From Erinaceus europaeus (lineage: Eukaryota > Chordata > Mammalia > Eulipotyphla > Erinaceidae): a stretch of DNA of 64,000 nt. Where the stretch lies: positions 97,651,445 to 97,715,444 of the forward strand of contig NC_080171.1 in assembly GCF_950295315.1 (NCBI RefSeq). The letters run 5' to 3'. The notes under the pieces are model-generated. The model was given only the letters and a program-made list of their open reading frames with translations. It had not been told where the DNA came from and did not search any database. Made by a program: the position numbers and the translations under genes. Each line of letters begins with the position of its first letter. Within the stretch, counting starts at the first letter, position 1. Below are positions 1 through 10,689 of this stretch, one piece after another.

Positions 1-255
1 TATTCCTGTTTGTTGCCCTTGTTGTTTTACTGTTTTAGTTATTGATGTCGTCGTTGTTGGATAGGACAGAGAAATGGAGAGAGGAGGGGAAGATAGAGAG
101 GGGGAGAGAAAGATAAACACCTACAGACCTGCTTCACCGCCTGTGAAGTGACTCCCCTGTAGGTGGGGACCTGGGGGCTCAAACTGGAATCCTTATGCTG
201 GTATTTGCGCTTCGCACCATGTGAGCTTAACCCACTACGCTACCACCTGACTCCC
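1..255 (-). mobile_element. SINE type A, cut by window edge
   Basis: Antisense tRNA-derived SINE. Read on the minus strand it has the tRNA-like head at 255, a B-box region, a CT-rich body (GTCCTATCCAACAA-type motif near 53-66) and a CAA/CAT-rich 3' part running off the left edge. The A tail and any downstream TSD lie outside the window. Confidence 0.9.
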
Positions 256-282
256 AGGTATATTCTTAGACATGTACAATTT

Positions 283-410
283 GGGGCACTGGTTCATGGC
301 ACACCTGGTTATGCACGTACGTTTTCATATACAAGGACCCGGATTCAAAACCTTCCTCTCCACTTTCATGGGAGAAGCTTCACAAGTGGTGAAACAAGTA
401 CTATACATGT
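283..410 (+). mobile_element. SINE type B, diverged
   Basis: Sense copy: head with CACCTGGTTATGCACGTACG, a weak B box (GGATTCAAA), then GGGAGAAGCTTCACAAGTGG. It runs straight into the CT microsatellite. Divergence is high and no TSD was found. Confidence 0.7.
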
Positions 411-448
411 CTCTCTCTCTCTCTCCCTCCCTCTCTCTCTCTCTCTCC
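411..448. repeat. (CT)n microsatellite
   Basis: Nearly pure CT dinucleotides, interrupted once by CCCTCC. It sits between the type B body and an antisense type D SINE and probably grew from the CT-rich body of the SINE. Confidence 0.95.
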
Positions 449-555
449 TGAGCACTGCTGAGTTCTGGCTTATGATGGTATGGAAGATTGAACCGGGGAC
501 TTTGGAGCCTCAGGCATGAGAGTCTCTTTGCATAACCATTATGCTGTCTACCCCT
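449..555 (-). mobile_element. SINE type D
   Basis: Antisense copy. On the minus strand it begins GGGTAGACAGCATAATGGTT, continues through CATGCCTGAGGCTCC and ends near a CAGCAGTGCTCAGG stretch. A head (tRNA-like A box) and a B-box-like GGTTCAATC are recognisable. Confidence 0.8.
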
Positions 556-710
556 GTTCTCTTTTCTTTCTCTGTCTTAATTTCAAATTCTATTTCAGAT
601 TCTCTCTGTTCTAGTAAATAAAAAACAGTCATTATTACACCTCAAAAGTATTTTAAAAACTTGGTGTTACCATTTCCAATTATCCTTACATTTTCTCTTT
701 TCTAAACCTT

Positions 711-992
711 TTTTTAGTATTTGTTTTTTATTCCCTCTTGTTGCCCTTGTTGTTTTATTGTTGTAGTTATTATTGTTGTCAACGTTGCTGGATCGGGTAG
801 AGAGAAATGGAGAGAGGATGGGAAGACAGAAAGGGGGAGAGAAAGATAGACACCTGCAGACCTCCTGCTTCACTGCTTGTGAAGCGACTTTCCTGCAGGT
901 GGGGAGCCGGGCACTTGAACCGGGATCCTTACGCCAGACCTTGAGCTTTGCAGCCACCTGCGCTTAACCCGCTGTGCTACCGCCAGACTCCC
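711..992 (-). mobile_element. SINE type A
   Basis: Antisense full-length copy with a T-rich left end (the A tail), GTTGTTTTATTGTTGTAG repeats, body, B-box region (GAACCGGGATCC at 917-928) and head ending GCCAGACTCCC. A short AAACCTT flanks both ends (704-710; 995-1001), a possible TSD. Confidence 0.9.
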
Positions 993-2352
993 AAAAACCT
1001 TAAAGTAATACATGTGGGTTATGCAAAGTCATAGATCTACTATTGGTTATTGAAGAAACAAGCTATGTCAAAGAGAGAAGGGTCTGTTTGGCTTGTAAAG
1101 GAGTTACAAGGAGTTATGTTGTGATCTAGTGAGGAAAATAATGGGAGACTTTACTTGTCTCTGCTTGGATGGCTTATAAGTACTGTAATTTAAACTCTTT
1201 TTTTTTCTGAGTGATTCTGATATTCCATTTTTCTATCCCTTTACATAGAAATCTATCTTAACCGAATTAATTATATACAAAACAAGAAATTTGTGATAAC
1301 CATTTATTTGGATCTTAAGTTATTTATATGCAAATCATACGCTAAAGTAATTTATATATATTACTTTTATTACTGTCATTAACGATAATGTTTGTGCTTT
1401 AAAAAAAGGAAGTCTATGTTGAAGCTCCTATTTTAGTATATGTGCTGCCGAAGCGAGCACTATGTTGAAACTCCTGTAAACATTCTTGGAATTGAATATT
1501 CATCTGTGAAATATTACTTTAAATCTGGGTCTAACAGTAAGCATTCTATTTCATCACTAGGAAGTAATTGTGCTTCCAGATAGTTGTTTTGAATTAAGAT
1601 TTAATACTTATTTCTCTATATAGTTGGGAAGGACATTTGTTTTTAGTACATTATAGTGAAATCTTAAAGACTAGGTTTTGACAAGAGACATTTTGCTGAC
1701 ACAGAATATTTTGTTCATTTTGACTCTCAAATAAGTTCTTCTGTCATAATGATTGATTTATATTCATTTCAGACTGTACAGTGTTGTAACTGAGTTTTCT
1801 ATGTACAAAAACTCCTTTAAATTAATGATAAATTTTCTTCAGAGGTGACAGTTTGGTCACATGTATTTTTCTGCTCCAAAGATTAACCAGATTAGTTAAA
1901 ACAGAAAAAATGCATGATGATAATGAGTTGAACTAAATGCTAGGTATCTTACTCTATTGATACAGCTTTCCCCCTTGGCTTTAGTTTTAACAATTTAACT
2001 TATTTTTACTGCAGTCATCATTAAACAATTTACTCTCTATTTTGGACCAGCATCTCTTCTGTTGTTACTCATTAGGTGGAAAGACCTGGGAAATCATATA
2101 CTGTATTCAATTTGGCTTGCTTACTATAACTCGTATAGTAATTTGAGGCAATAACCCCAAGTATTTCTTATAAAAAACCATTGGAAGTAATTTTGCCAAG
2201 GGTTTTTTCAATTACATAGTCAAATGACTATTTCAAGTGACTAGAATTTTGTGAATTCTGTGTGGTTAGGTAGCCAGTATTTCTGTGACTGAAGTATATG
2301 TCTAAATCTCCTCTGTTAAAAGTAAACTAGTAGCTGAACATTTTTCATTTCT
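993..2352. other. Unique AT-rich DNA, no feature recognised
   Basis: About 1.36 kb without a recognisable repeat or coding signal. An octamer motif ATGCAAAT occurs at 1329-1336. The base composition resembles ordinary intergenic or intronic DNA; nothing further can be supported. Confidence 0.6.
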
Positions 2353-2502
2353 TAAAATATTTTTATTTACTAATGAGAGGGATAAAAGGAGAGAAAGAAA
2401 GAACCAGACATCACTTCAGTACATGTGCTGCTGGGGATTGAACCCAGGGCTTCAAGCTTGGGAGTCCAACATTTTATCCACTGCGCCACCTCCTGGACCA
2501 CC
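2353..2502 (-). mobile_element. SINE type C
   Basis: Antisense short SINE. The minus strand starts GGTCCAGGAGGTGGCGCAGT, then GGATAAAATGTTGGACTCCC, a B-box-like GGTTCAATCCC and an A/T-rich tail (AATAAAAATATTTT) at the left end. Confidence 0.85.
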
Positions 2503-3183
2503 CAAATATTTTTTTTTCATGGAAATAATTGAAACATATAGAGCTCACACTTAGAATATTTTACTTCTATTCTTATTCTTGGTCATAATTAAAATATCTA
2601 TAATTTTCTTGTGATAATCATTCTTGATTATCTATATAGTATTATATACTAGTATCTATAATTTCTTTCACCTAATGTTTTATAACTACCATTCAAAAGT
2701 GTGATTTCAGAATGCTGCAGAATTTAAAAATTTTCCTGGTTATATATAGTTTCCTTTGTGAATTTGATGAAAGCAATGCATTTGTTACCCATTTCCTAGG
2801 AAAATTCATGTACTCATAGAAGACAATATAATTACAGGGAGTATATAGGTAACTAGAAAGTTGTTCATGATGAAATCATGATTCATAGTTTAAGAACTGG
2901 TTTTATAGAGGTAGAGATATTTGCCCCAGTTTGTAACTACAGTCTACTTTCTTCTTGGAAGAGTGAATTTACTTCTTTAATGGTGGTTTTACAGATACTG
3001 AGAGCATCAGTTGTTTCTGAGGCTAGTAAATATTTGCATTGAAAGAAAGGTTTAGGAAAGCGCCATAGAACTGTTGGCAACAGTTACATGAAAGAGAAGA
3101 GCAAGCAAGCAATAACACTCTGGTGTTGGTAGATCTGGGGATGGGGGGAGGAAAGGGAATTATAAGGAAAAAAAAATCTCAAA
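2503..3183. other. Unique AT-rich DNA
   Basis: No repeat, RNA gene or coding exon recognised. It ends just before the TSD of the next SINE. Confidence 0.6.
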
Positions 3184-3423
3184 TTTGAGATATGAGGGCC
3201 AGGTGGTGGTGTACCTGGTTGAGCGCACATGTTATAGTACGCAGGGATCCAGGTTCAAGCCCCCGTTCCCACCTGCAGGGGGAAACTTAACAGGTGGTAA
3301 AGCAGTGCTGCAGGTGTCTCTCTGTCTCTCTCCCTCTCTACTACCCCCTTCCCTCTCAATTTCTGACTGTATCTATCCAACAAATAAAGATAAAAAAATT
3401 AAAAAAGATTTTTGAAATATGAG
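3184..3423 (+). mobile_element. SINE type B with 13-bp TSD
   Basis: Sense SINE 3197-3410 with head GTGGTGTACCTGGTTGAGCG, B box AGGTTCAAGCCC, body and an AAATAAAGATAAAAAAATT tail. The flanks TTTGAGATATGAG (3184-3196) and TTTGAAATATGAG (3411-3423) differ at one base, marking an L1-mediated insertion. Confidence 0.93.
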
Positions 3424-3819
3424 CTATTGGGAAAATGTACTTAGCAATTAGCATATTTTGAGTTAGGTTGCTTTACAATCCAGGTAGTATAGTTGCCTTC
3501 TGGGGGAGGGAAATTTTCTTATTATTGCTAGTTCTCTTGCTGCCTAATGCTGTATAGGATTTCATGTTTTGCTATATGGTATAATTTTTTAAAATACATG
3601 CATTGTATATAAATTAAGTATATGATTTATTGTGTAATAAACTGCATTTAATATGTTAAATTTGTGAAAATTTAAGAGGAAGATACCTATGTCTGATTCT
3701 CAAACTTGTTGACTTTGGGACTCTCAAAAGATTTTTTTAATACACATTTACTTCCTATCACTGTTACTGTCTTAGAAGAAGCAACATTTCAAATATTAAA
3801 TCAATTTAAATGTTGCATG
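3424..3819. other. Unique AT-rich DNA
   Basis: No recognisable element or gene. Confidence 0.55.
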
Positions 3820-3823
3820 GGCC

Positions 3824-3950
3824 AGTAAGAGAACTCACCTGGGAGATTACCTGTTTTGCTGTGTGTGAAAGAGACCCACATTCAAGACCCTGATACACTG
3901 CTGGGAGAAACTTCAGTGTTGTGGTGTTTCTCTTTATTTGAAAGGATTGA
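3824..3950 (+). mobile_element. SINE type E, old
   Basis: Weakly preserved sense copy: GGGCCAGTAAGAGAACTCAC CTGG head, CATTCAAGACCC in the B-box position, and GTGTTGTGGTGTTTCTC at the 3' side. Divergence is high. Confidence 0.55.
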
Positions 3951-4070
3951 TCTGGAATGATGAAGCCTGATAACAGCAAAAAACTATAAATCTGTTACAT
4001 GTTTACAAAAATAGCACTGTAATTATCAATTATTTGCATATTATCACAGACCAAACTAAACAAAATGACT

Positions 4071-4155
4071 AAAATGGTGTTTTTATTTTTTATTTTTTAA
4101 ATATTTTTTATTTATTATTCCCTTTTGTTGCCCTTGTTGTAAAATGGTGTTTTTA
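4071..4155 (-). mobile_element. 5'-truncated SINE type A (about 55 bp) with 15-bp TSD
   Basis: Only the 3' end of a type A SINE is present (4086-4140: T-rich tail, then CCCTTTTGTTGCCCTTGTTG), antisense. It is bracketed by a perfect AAAATGGTGTTTTTA at 4071-4085 and 4141-4155. The TSD shows this is a genuine truncated insertion, not a decayed full copy. Confidence 0.92.
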
Positions 4156-4459
4156 CATTGATCACTGTGGATATTTGAATACCAAAACTTGGCCAGTGGT
4201 ATAGTTTCTTAAAACTTAAGAGTTCAGGTCAGGAATCTAAAGCCATGCAACTACACATTCTATTTTTTCTCATTAAAATCTTTTGGTCTAGTTTGTGTTT
4301 TGAGTGGTTTTCTACTCATGCATGGTTTTGTAACAAAATTTGTCATTTGGAAAATATTAATTCACTAAATTATATACATTTTCCAAATGTTAATATATTT
4401 TATTTAACAACAGCAGAAAATTACATTAGTTAACACTACCAAGTCCATTAGGAAAATTT
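4156..4459. other. Unique AT-rich DNA
   Basis: Nothing recognised. A 62-codon open frame here has no family resemblance and lies in AT-rich DNA. Confidence 0.55.
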
Positions 4460-4566
4460 TGAATTTAAGGTTTATTTACTAACATTAGAGAGAATGAAAC
4501 ATCACTCTGGCATATGCGATGCTAGGGATTGCATTTGGGACCTTGTGTACACACGCTCATTGTGCC
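4460..4566 (-). mobile_element. SINE type C-like, degenerate
   Basis: Antisense remnant: GAATGAAACATCACTCTGGC then GCTAGGGATTGCATTTGGGA in the B-box region, matching the type C layout at 2353. The head is eroded. Confidence 0.5.
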
Positions 4567-4984
4567 ATCAAAGAAAAAAGAATTTTTTTTGGTCATCACT
4601 GGGGCTTCATTGCTCTGTTTTTTTTTTTCCAGTTGGAGTGGAAGGTTAGAACCCTCCATTGTTATTGTTTAGGGGCTGGGCTTGAATCTCAGTTGTATGC
4701 ATAGCAAAGCATCTTGATAGTCAAGTAGTTATTTTGATAGCCCCAGAGAAGGTTTTCTGTACTTGGAAACTAATACTTTTGGTGGTGAGCACAAGCATTT
4801 CAAAATTATATTATTTTTCATAAAAGCTCAAAATTTTACTATCTTCACCAATATATCAGTTGCATTCCTTGAAGTAGCAGATTTACCTAGTTCATTAAGA
4901 AAAGTCTGCAAAATATCTACATCAAAACAGTCAGTTTGTGAGGTATTCTTTTTTAATATAATTTTTTAATTTTAAAATTAATTT

Positions 4985-5212
4985 TTAATAAATATTTTCC
5001 CTTTGTTGCCCTTGTTGATGTCATCGTTGTTGGATAGGACAGAGAGAAAAGGGAGAGAGGAGGAGAGAAAGATAGACACCTGCAGACCTGCTTCACCTGC
5101 AGGTGGGGAGCCGGGGGCTTGAACCGGGTTCCTCATGCCGGTTCTTGGGCTTACAAGGATCACTGTGCATTGCGCCACCTGAGCTTAACCCACTACGCTA
5201 TTGCCTGACTCC
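4985..5212 (-). mobile_element. SINE type A with internal deletion
   Basis: Antisense copy. The stretch between CTGCTTCACC and TGCAGGTGGGGAG is missing, apparently a deletion between short repeats. A duplicated-looking patch (GGATCACTGTGCATTGCGCC) sits in the head region. CAA-rich part and tail are at the left. Confidence 0.88.
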
Positions 5213-5340
5213 TTGTGAGGTACTCTTATTTTAAGCAGCTAGTTCCGCTTTTAGCTTAGAACTACAAGAAATTTTCTCATAGTATACAGCTAAGGTTCTC
5301 TGATATAGTTCTTACTTTGCTACATAGAATATTAAAAGGT

Positions 5341-5605
5341 GGGAGTTGGGCGGTGACGCAGCAAGTTAAGCGCACGTGGCGCAAAGCGCAAGGACCCGCA
5401 TAAGAATACCGGTTCGAGCCCCGGCTCCCCACCTGCAGGGGAGTCGCTTCACAAGCGGTGAAGTAGGTTTGCAGGTGTCTGTCTTTCTCTCCCCCTCTCT
5501 GTCTTCCCCATCTCTCTCCATTTCTCTCTGACCTATCCAACAACAACGACATCAATAACCACAACAATGTTAAACAAGGGCAACAAAATGGAAAATAAAT
5601 ATTTA
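5341..5605 (+). mobile_element. SINE type A, sense, intact B box
   Basis: Head GGGAGTTGGGCGGTGACGCA, intact B box GGTTCGAGCCC at 5411-5421, CT-rich body, CAACAACAACGACATCAATA and AAATAAATATTTAAAG tail. Near full length (about 265 bp). Confidence 0.93.
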
Positions 5606-5774
5606 AAGAAAAGAATATGAAAAGATATGGTTTTAAAATGTAATTAAATTAATATTTTTTTACTGTTATGAAGGACATTCTGAAATTAATCTGGCTCACT
5701 CCATTCTCTTCCCCTTCTTCCCCTGTTTCTTTCTTTTTCATTCCTCCCTCCGTCTTTCTCTCCCCCTCCCAACA

Positions 5775-6033
5775 GCATTACCGGTAGGGCTTCGTTCCTG
5801 TTCTGCAAATCCATTGCTTCTGGTGGATTGTATTTGCATTGCTATTATTAATTATTTATTTTCCAAATAGGGAAATTGGGCGAGGGGCAGGAAAAGAAAA
5901 CTATAGCATTGCTTCACTGCTTTTCAAGCTTCCCCCCTGCATGTGGGAACCATGGGCTTGAACCCAGGTCTTTTGCACATACTTACATGTATGCTGTATA
6001 AGGCACTCTGCTGCCTGGCACTGTCCTGGGTGA
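5775..6033 (-). mobile_element. SINE type B/E-like with long 3' module
   Basis: Antisense copy: a diverged 3' module (GGGCTTCGTTCCTGTTCTGC) on the left, then GCATTGCTTCACTGCTTTTC, CTTGAACCCAGG in the B-box position and the head. A CT-rich stretch lies to the left (5700-5775). Confidence 0.65.
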
Positions 6034-6034
6034 G

Positions 6035-6369
6035 CCATCTTTTGCTTTTTTCTTTTTTTCTTTTTTTTCTTTTTGCCTCCAGAGTTATTGCTGGGGCTTG
6101 GTGTCTGCACTACGAACCCACTGCTCGTGGTGGCTGTTTTTTCCACCTTTCTTTATAGTTGTTGTTGTTATTGTTGTTGGAGAGGACAGAGAGGAATCAG
6201 AGAGGAGAGGAAGACAGAGGGGGAGAGAAAGATAGACACCTGCAAACCTGCTTCACCATTTGTGAAACGACCCGGTGCAGGTGATGAACCGGGATCCTTG
6301 CACCAGACCTTGCACTTTGCACCGTGTACTTGTAACCCATTGTGCCACCGCCAGACTCCCCATCTTTTG
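6035..6369 (-). mobile_element. SINE A-long with 10-bp TSD
   Basis: Antisense, 6045-6359: pyrimidine-rich tail, 3' module (GCCTCCAGAGTTATTGCTGG), body and head. CCATCTTTTG occurs at 6035-6044 and 6360-6369. Part of the B-box region is shortened (GATGAACCGGGATCC). Confidence 0.92.
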
Positions 6370-7640
6370 ATTTTTAAAAATACTTTTTTGGATGTTCCAA
6401 TAACACAATATTATATTGTCTTAAGATATTTATGATCTTCCTTCTTACATACTATAAGTAAGGAGTATTAAGTAAGCAAAACAAAGCAAAATAGACAACA
6501 AAAACGTAGACTTCAAAATCAAGTTCATAGTTCAGCACAGAGTCTTGTTAATAAAAAAAACCAGTTGGAGGGGCTCTGTAAATGGTGAGAAAGTGTGGAT
6601 CAAATTCTTATAAAGGAGATAGATCTTTTATGATGCAATTTTGTGTTGAGGCAAGTCAAACTTGAAGGTGGAAAAAAGCTGCTGTTTTGGTAATATTTAA
6701 GGGGAAATGACTCCAGAGACTATGTATTTTGGGAACATTTGACAACACTAGCAACATCAACTACTGACAAAAAAGAACCACCTCTTTGGCAAATCTTTCA
6801 CAGTTGTGCCAAGAAAAGCAGCTTCATTGGAACATTTTCATAAACTATCATCAGTTATGCAGCAGCAGCTTCACAAATCAGAAATGATATCTTCAGGCAC
6901 TGCTGTCAAGTGTTATTCAAATATTACCAGCCTCACATTTGAATAACAGCAGACATTTTGAATTAATTAATCAGATGAGATAGTCTAGGCTTTTTCTCAT
7001 TAGTCTCTGGGTCAGGCTTGGGAAGATATATGTGTTGGTGATGATATACTTGTCTTTAATCGTGATTTATGAAGATTTAGGATTGTGTGTGATTTGTCAA
7101 AGGTTCTGGGAAAAGGCTGGTGCATATTTCATTACATAATCTGAGATTGATTTTTATGATGCTAAGAGATATCACACTATTGTTCAGATTTGTGGGAAAT
7201 ACAGGTAGACACAGCATCTCAGGCTTTGTACTTGCTTATCTTTGCAACTGTCAAACAATGCTGTAAACTTTAACGGCTTGTAGTTAACAATTCCTGCTTT
7301 AATTATAGGCAGATTTTTCATTCTGTCCAGAGGGAGAAGTTTCAGTGGTTATTTAGCTAAAATGCATAACAGACATTATAACTATGACCTGGTATGAATC
7401 ATGGACAGAGTTGGTAAATTTCATGGGTTGGTCATGGTGAAAATATAAAATTTCATGGCTTGTCAAAGATTTAATAGAAAAAGCCCACTAAAGCGGTGCA
7501 AATAATAGAACAACAACAAGGAAGGTTATTTTCCTTACATGTTACTTTCCTTCTCATGACTAATTTTAGCAAAATTAGATGTAAACTTGTTTTTCTCTTA
7601 ACTAACATTAATGACATATTATTAAGTGAAATGATTTATA
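6370..7640. other. Repeat-free block, candidate conserved non-coding DNA
   Basis: About 1.27 kb without any interspersed repeat, in a window where one occurs roughly every 500 bp. It includes TTCATAAACTATCATCAGTT and the TAAT-rich GAATTAATTAATCAGATG near 6960-6977. There is no coding frame. Function is inferred only from insertion depletion and composition. Confidence 0.35.
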
Positions 7641-7647
7641 TGAAGAT

Positions 7648-7695
7648 AATCTAGTACAATGCCTGGTATATATTAAATATTTGCTGATTTTCTTT
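7648..7695 (+). mobile_element. Possible MIR/L2 3'-end remnant
   Basis: CAATGCCTGGTATATATTAA followed by ATATTTGCTG resembles the MIR 3' end (GTGCCTGGCACATAGTA.. AATAAATATTTG). Short and low confidence. Confidence 0.3.
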
Positions 7696-7789
7696 TCTTC
7701 ATTTCTAAATATTTCCTATTTGATTTTTAGAGTTTTGTTAGCATTACATGGTCTTTGTATTAATAATTTGAATTTTTATTTTATTTTAT

Positions 7790-8083
7790 TTATTTTTGCT
7801 TCTTAGGTTATTGCTAGGGCTTGGTGCCTGCACTACGAATCCACTGCTCCTGGAGGTCATTTTTTCCCATTTTTGTTGCCGTTGTTGTCATGGCTGTTGT
7901 TGATAGGTCAGAGAGAAATTGAGAGAGGAGGGAAGACAGAAAGGAGGAAAGACACCTGCAGACCTGCTTCAGTGCTTGTGAAGTGACATCCCTGCAGGTG
8001 GGGAGCCGGGGGCTTGAGCCAGGATCCTTGAGCCATTCCTTGCTCCTTGTGTGCTTAACTTGCTGTGCAGTTCCCATCCCCCA
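7790..8083 (-). mobile_element. SINE A-long
   Basis: Antisense copy: T-rich tail, 3' module with CCTGCACTACGAATCCACTG (7830-7849), GTTGTTGATAGGTCAGAGAG, body and head ending at CCCATCCCCC. The TSD is unclear. Confidence 0.88.
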
Positions 8084-8133
8084 TAATTTAAAATTTTTAA
8101 TCCTACTTGCTCTTATTTCTTTGCAGAATGTTT

Positions 8134-8629
8134 CACTTTGCTAGGCTAGTGTGGGGGTGCCTCTTCAGCCAGGAGTGTACTCTCTGGGTTGGAGAGAACT
8201 CAACCAGAGCCAGCCTGGGCTGCTACTCACTCAGCTACACGAGGGAGATGACTCAGGAACCAAACACGTGGTGGTGAGGCAATGCAATTTCTTTATTGAT
8301 CAGAGAGCCAAGGCTTTTATAGGGCAGACTCGGAAGTGGCAGGTCGGAAACGGAAATGGCTAGGAAGGGGGAGGTGAAAGGCAAAAGAGGCCTGGGAAGG
8401 CAGAAACTTCCTTAGCAACTGTTGGGAGGGTTTTAACTGGTAGGATTAATACTACCCTGCAGGCAGGGAGGGTCTTGAGGGTAGAAAGAAGATAGATCAA
8501 AGGAATGGAATGGGTGAGGATCTTTCAGGCAAAACAATGATTATGTGGATAGGCCATAGTATCAGGAATGCAGGGTGCTTTGTGAGCCCTCCAAGCTCAA
8601 CCACATCCTCACAATTTCCCAACACACTT
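8134..8629 (-). mobile_element. Solo LTR of an endogenous retrovirus
   Basis: A 486-bp segment (8139-8624) reads on the minus strand from TGTTGGGAAATTG to CTAGCCTAGCA, i.e. TG...CA ends, and is flanked by CACTT at 8134-8138 and 8625-8629. Inside, minus-strand CCCTATAAAAGCC (TATA box, 8314-8321) lies about 20 bases upstream of AATAAAG (polyadenylation signal, 8291-8297), as in U3-R of a retroviral LTR. No second LTR or internal gag/pol/env region follows, so this looks like a solo LTR left by recombination. A 70-codon plus-strand frame inside it is not a gene. A 5-bp TSD and TGTTGGG start do not settle the ERV class. Confidence 0.8.
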
Positions 8630-8995
8630 TAGGGAGATGAGTGTAAATGTGGAAGGCCTTTGTACTAGCAAACTAGATAGTCTGTGGAGACCTACTATGA
8701 TATTGAGTTCATGTTGGTGATTCTATTTGTATAGTATGTATCATGGCAGGAAAGTAGGTAGTAGGTATATGAAATATTAACTTTAATCTTTTGGTTTATA
8801 TAAAAGGAGCCTTTCCTAAGATAAAGTGAATCATATTGTATCATCTTCCTCCAGAGTTCAGTTATGTTTGTCACCTGTAGTATGTCACCTTTTTCCTTCA
8901 AATCTCATGCAAAGTGGAATTCTTATTACATGGAGGTTTTAGGAATTGTAAAATAATTTTCAGTCTTGTCCAATAAAATTAAAAAGTTAGGTTTT
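8630..8995. other. Unique DNA
   Basis: No recognisable element; short chance frames only. Confidence 0.5.
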
Positions 8996-9190
8996 TTTGG
9001 GCTTGCAAGATAGCTCATCTGTTGGGGTATATCTGTTTTGTAGCACACTTGAGCTAGAGTTGAACTCATTACCCACTGCTTCGAGGCAAGTTTTGATTTG
9101 GATGTGTCTTTCTCTCCGTGTTTCTATCTTTCTAGCTGAAAAAAGTCAGCTGGGAGTGATGAAGTTCTGGTGGCAATCAAACAAAGATTC
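8996..9190 (+). mobile_element. SINE type E
   Basis: Sense copy: GGGCTTGCAAGATAGCTCAT head, GAGTTGAACTCATTACCC in the B-box position, then a CT-rich TGTCTTTCTCTCCGTGTTTC body and a short A-rich part. Confidence 0.6.
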
Positions 9191-9199
9191 ACTTTTAGA

Positions 9200-9521
9200 C
9201 AATGATAGAATTTTTATTATTGTTATTGTTTCTTGCCTCCAGGGTTATTGCTGGGGCTCTGTGCCTGTACTACGAATCCACTGGTCCTTGTGGGAATTTT
9301 TCATTTTTATTGGATAGGACAGAGAGAAATTGAGAGGGAGTGGAGGATAAAAAGTGATAGAGACAGAGACAGCTGCAGACCTTCTTCACTGCTTGTGAAG
9401 TGACCTCCCTGCAGATGGGGAGCTGGGGACTTGAACTGGAATCCTTATGCAGGTCTATGCGCTTTCTACTGTATGTGCTTAACGCAGTGTACCACACTGC
9501 CTGACCTCCAATGATAGAATT
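9200..9521 (-). mobile_element. SINE A-long with 13-bp TSD
   Basis: Antisense, 9213-9508, flanked by perfect CAATGATAGAATT (9200-9212; 9509-9521). The 3' module is present, but the CAA-rich linker is collapsed to a few bases (TTTTTATTGGATAGG). Confidence 0.93.
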
Positions 9522-9689
9522 ATTTCATTGGGATGATTGGGCTATTAATAGTTACTCTTTTTCATTTCTGTTTTGTGAACTGGGTTAGTGGCATCTGGTA
9601 TATCTCAAGAGAATTAGATGAAGGCAATTCTAATTGATATTCACTTTGGGGAAGGTAGTTTATAAATAATAAACTATTGATATTTATAG

Positions 9690-9760
9690 AGGTGTCATAT
9701 TTAAGAGTGTATACAGTGCTTGATATACCATAGGCACTTAATTGTAACTATTGTTCTTAT
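9690..9760 (+). mobile_element. Possible MIR 3'-end remnant
   Basis: ACAGTGCTTGATATACCATA followed by GGCACTTAATTG resembles the end of the MIR consensus. Very diverged. Confidence 0.35.
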
Positions 9761-9929
9761 TTAATTTGTTATTTATCTCTTCAAGAAACACACACTAAGT
9801 ACTTACTATATAAAAGTAATAAGTCGGCATCAGATATAAAGCGAAATCCTCATGAGAAATAGACTGATTTGTGGATAGATAACAAATTGAACCAGGTGTG
9901 AAGTAAGACAAGGCAGGAGATAAGACAGG

Positions 9930-10235
9930 ATAAAACTCTAGGAGGTCATGTTGAGTGAGATAAGCCAAAAAGAGAAGGATGAATACCAAATAATCTCACT
10001 TATTAGCAGGACTTAATAAAGTAGGGATGGGGAGGGAGAGCACAAAGTGAAACATGGGCTGGACATGGTGTATTGCACCAAAGCAAAGGACTCTGGTGGG
10101 GTTGGGGGTAGGAGGAGAGGAAGAAAACTTTGGGGGTCGAATTACACAATGAAATTGTATGTATTCAAAAGAAAGAAATTGTATGCATACGTCAATGATT
10201 GCACTGTAAAGCTTTAACCTAAAAAAAATAAAGAC
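9930..10235 (+). mobile_element. L1 3' end, sense
   Basis: GAGTGAGATAAGCCAAAAAG then GATGAATACCAAATAATCTC is the well-known L1 ORF2-end/3' UTR stretch. It continues to an A-rich end (CTAAAAAAAATAAAG) near 10230. A second diverged copy is at 47585. Confidence 0.75.
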
Positions 10236-10317
10236 AGGCATCACATTAAACTTTAATTTTGTAAGGGGTTTTTATTTAAATTTTGGGTAGTTACTGAAGG
10301 GTTTATATAAACTTTTT

Positions 10318-10461
10318 CTAAAAATATTTTATTTATTAATGAAAAAGATAGGAGGAGAGAGAAAGAACCAGACATTACTCCGGTACATGTGCTGCCAGGA
10401 ATTGAACTTGGGACCTCATGCCTGAGAGTCCAATGCTTTATCCACTGCACTGCCACCTCCT
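10318..10461 (-). mobile_element. SINE type C
   Basis: Antisense: tail AAATATTTTATTTATTAATG, AGAACCAGACATTACTCCGG, CATGCCTGAGAGTCC, and head GGAGGTGGCAGTGCAGTGGA (minus strand). Confidence 0.85.
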
Positions 10462-10689
10462 TTTTTTTTTTCTTAATGTGGTTCACTTTGCGATTTAGTT
10501 GAAGGAATAAACTGGTTAGAAGGCTCTTGCCTCCTGCACAATAATTATGTACTGGGTAGTAGGGTTGAAAGGAGAAAGCAATGGTTTTAGTAAAACTAAA
10601 GTTAGGTGAGTGTTTAAAATATCAATACTTTTGTGCCCCTTTACTTGGCAGATTCCTCCTCTTCTCTTTATTTATCCTGTAACTCCTTT

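Noticed and set aside
163..519. 118-codon open frame with LSLSLPLSLSLL repeats
   Set aside because: It spans a type A SINE end, a type B SINE, a CT microsatellite and a type D SINE. The composition follows the repeats and there is no homologue or exon signal.
8151..8363. 70-codon plus-strand frame near the LTR
   Set aside because: It lies entirely within the solo LTR, in antisense orientation to it, and has no gene-like features.
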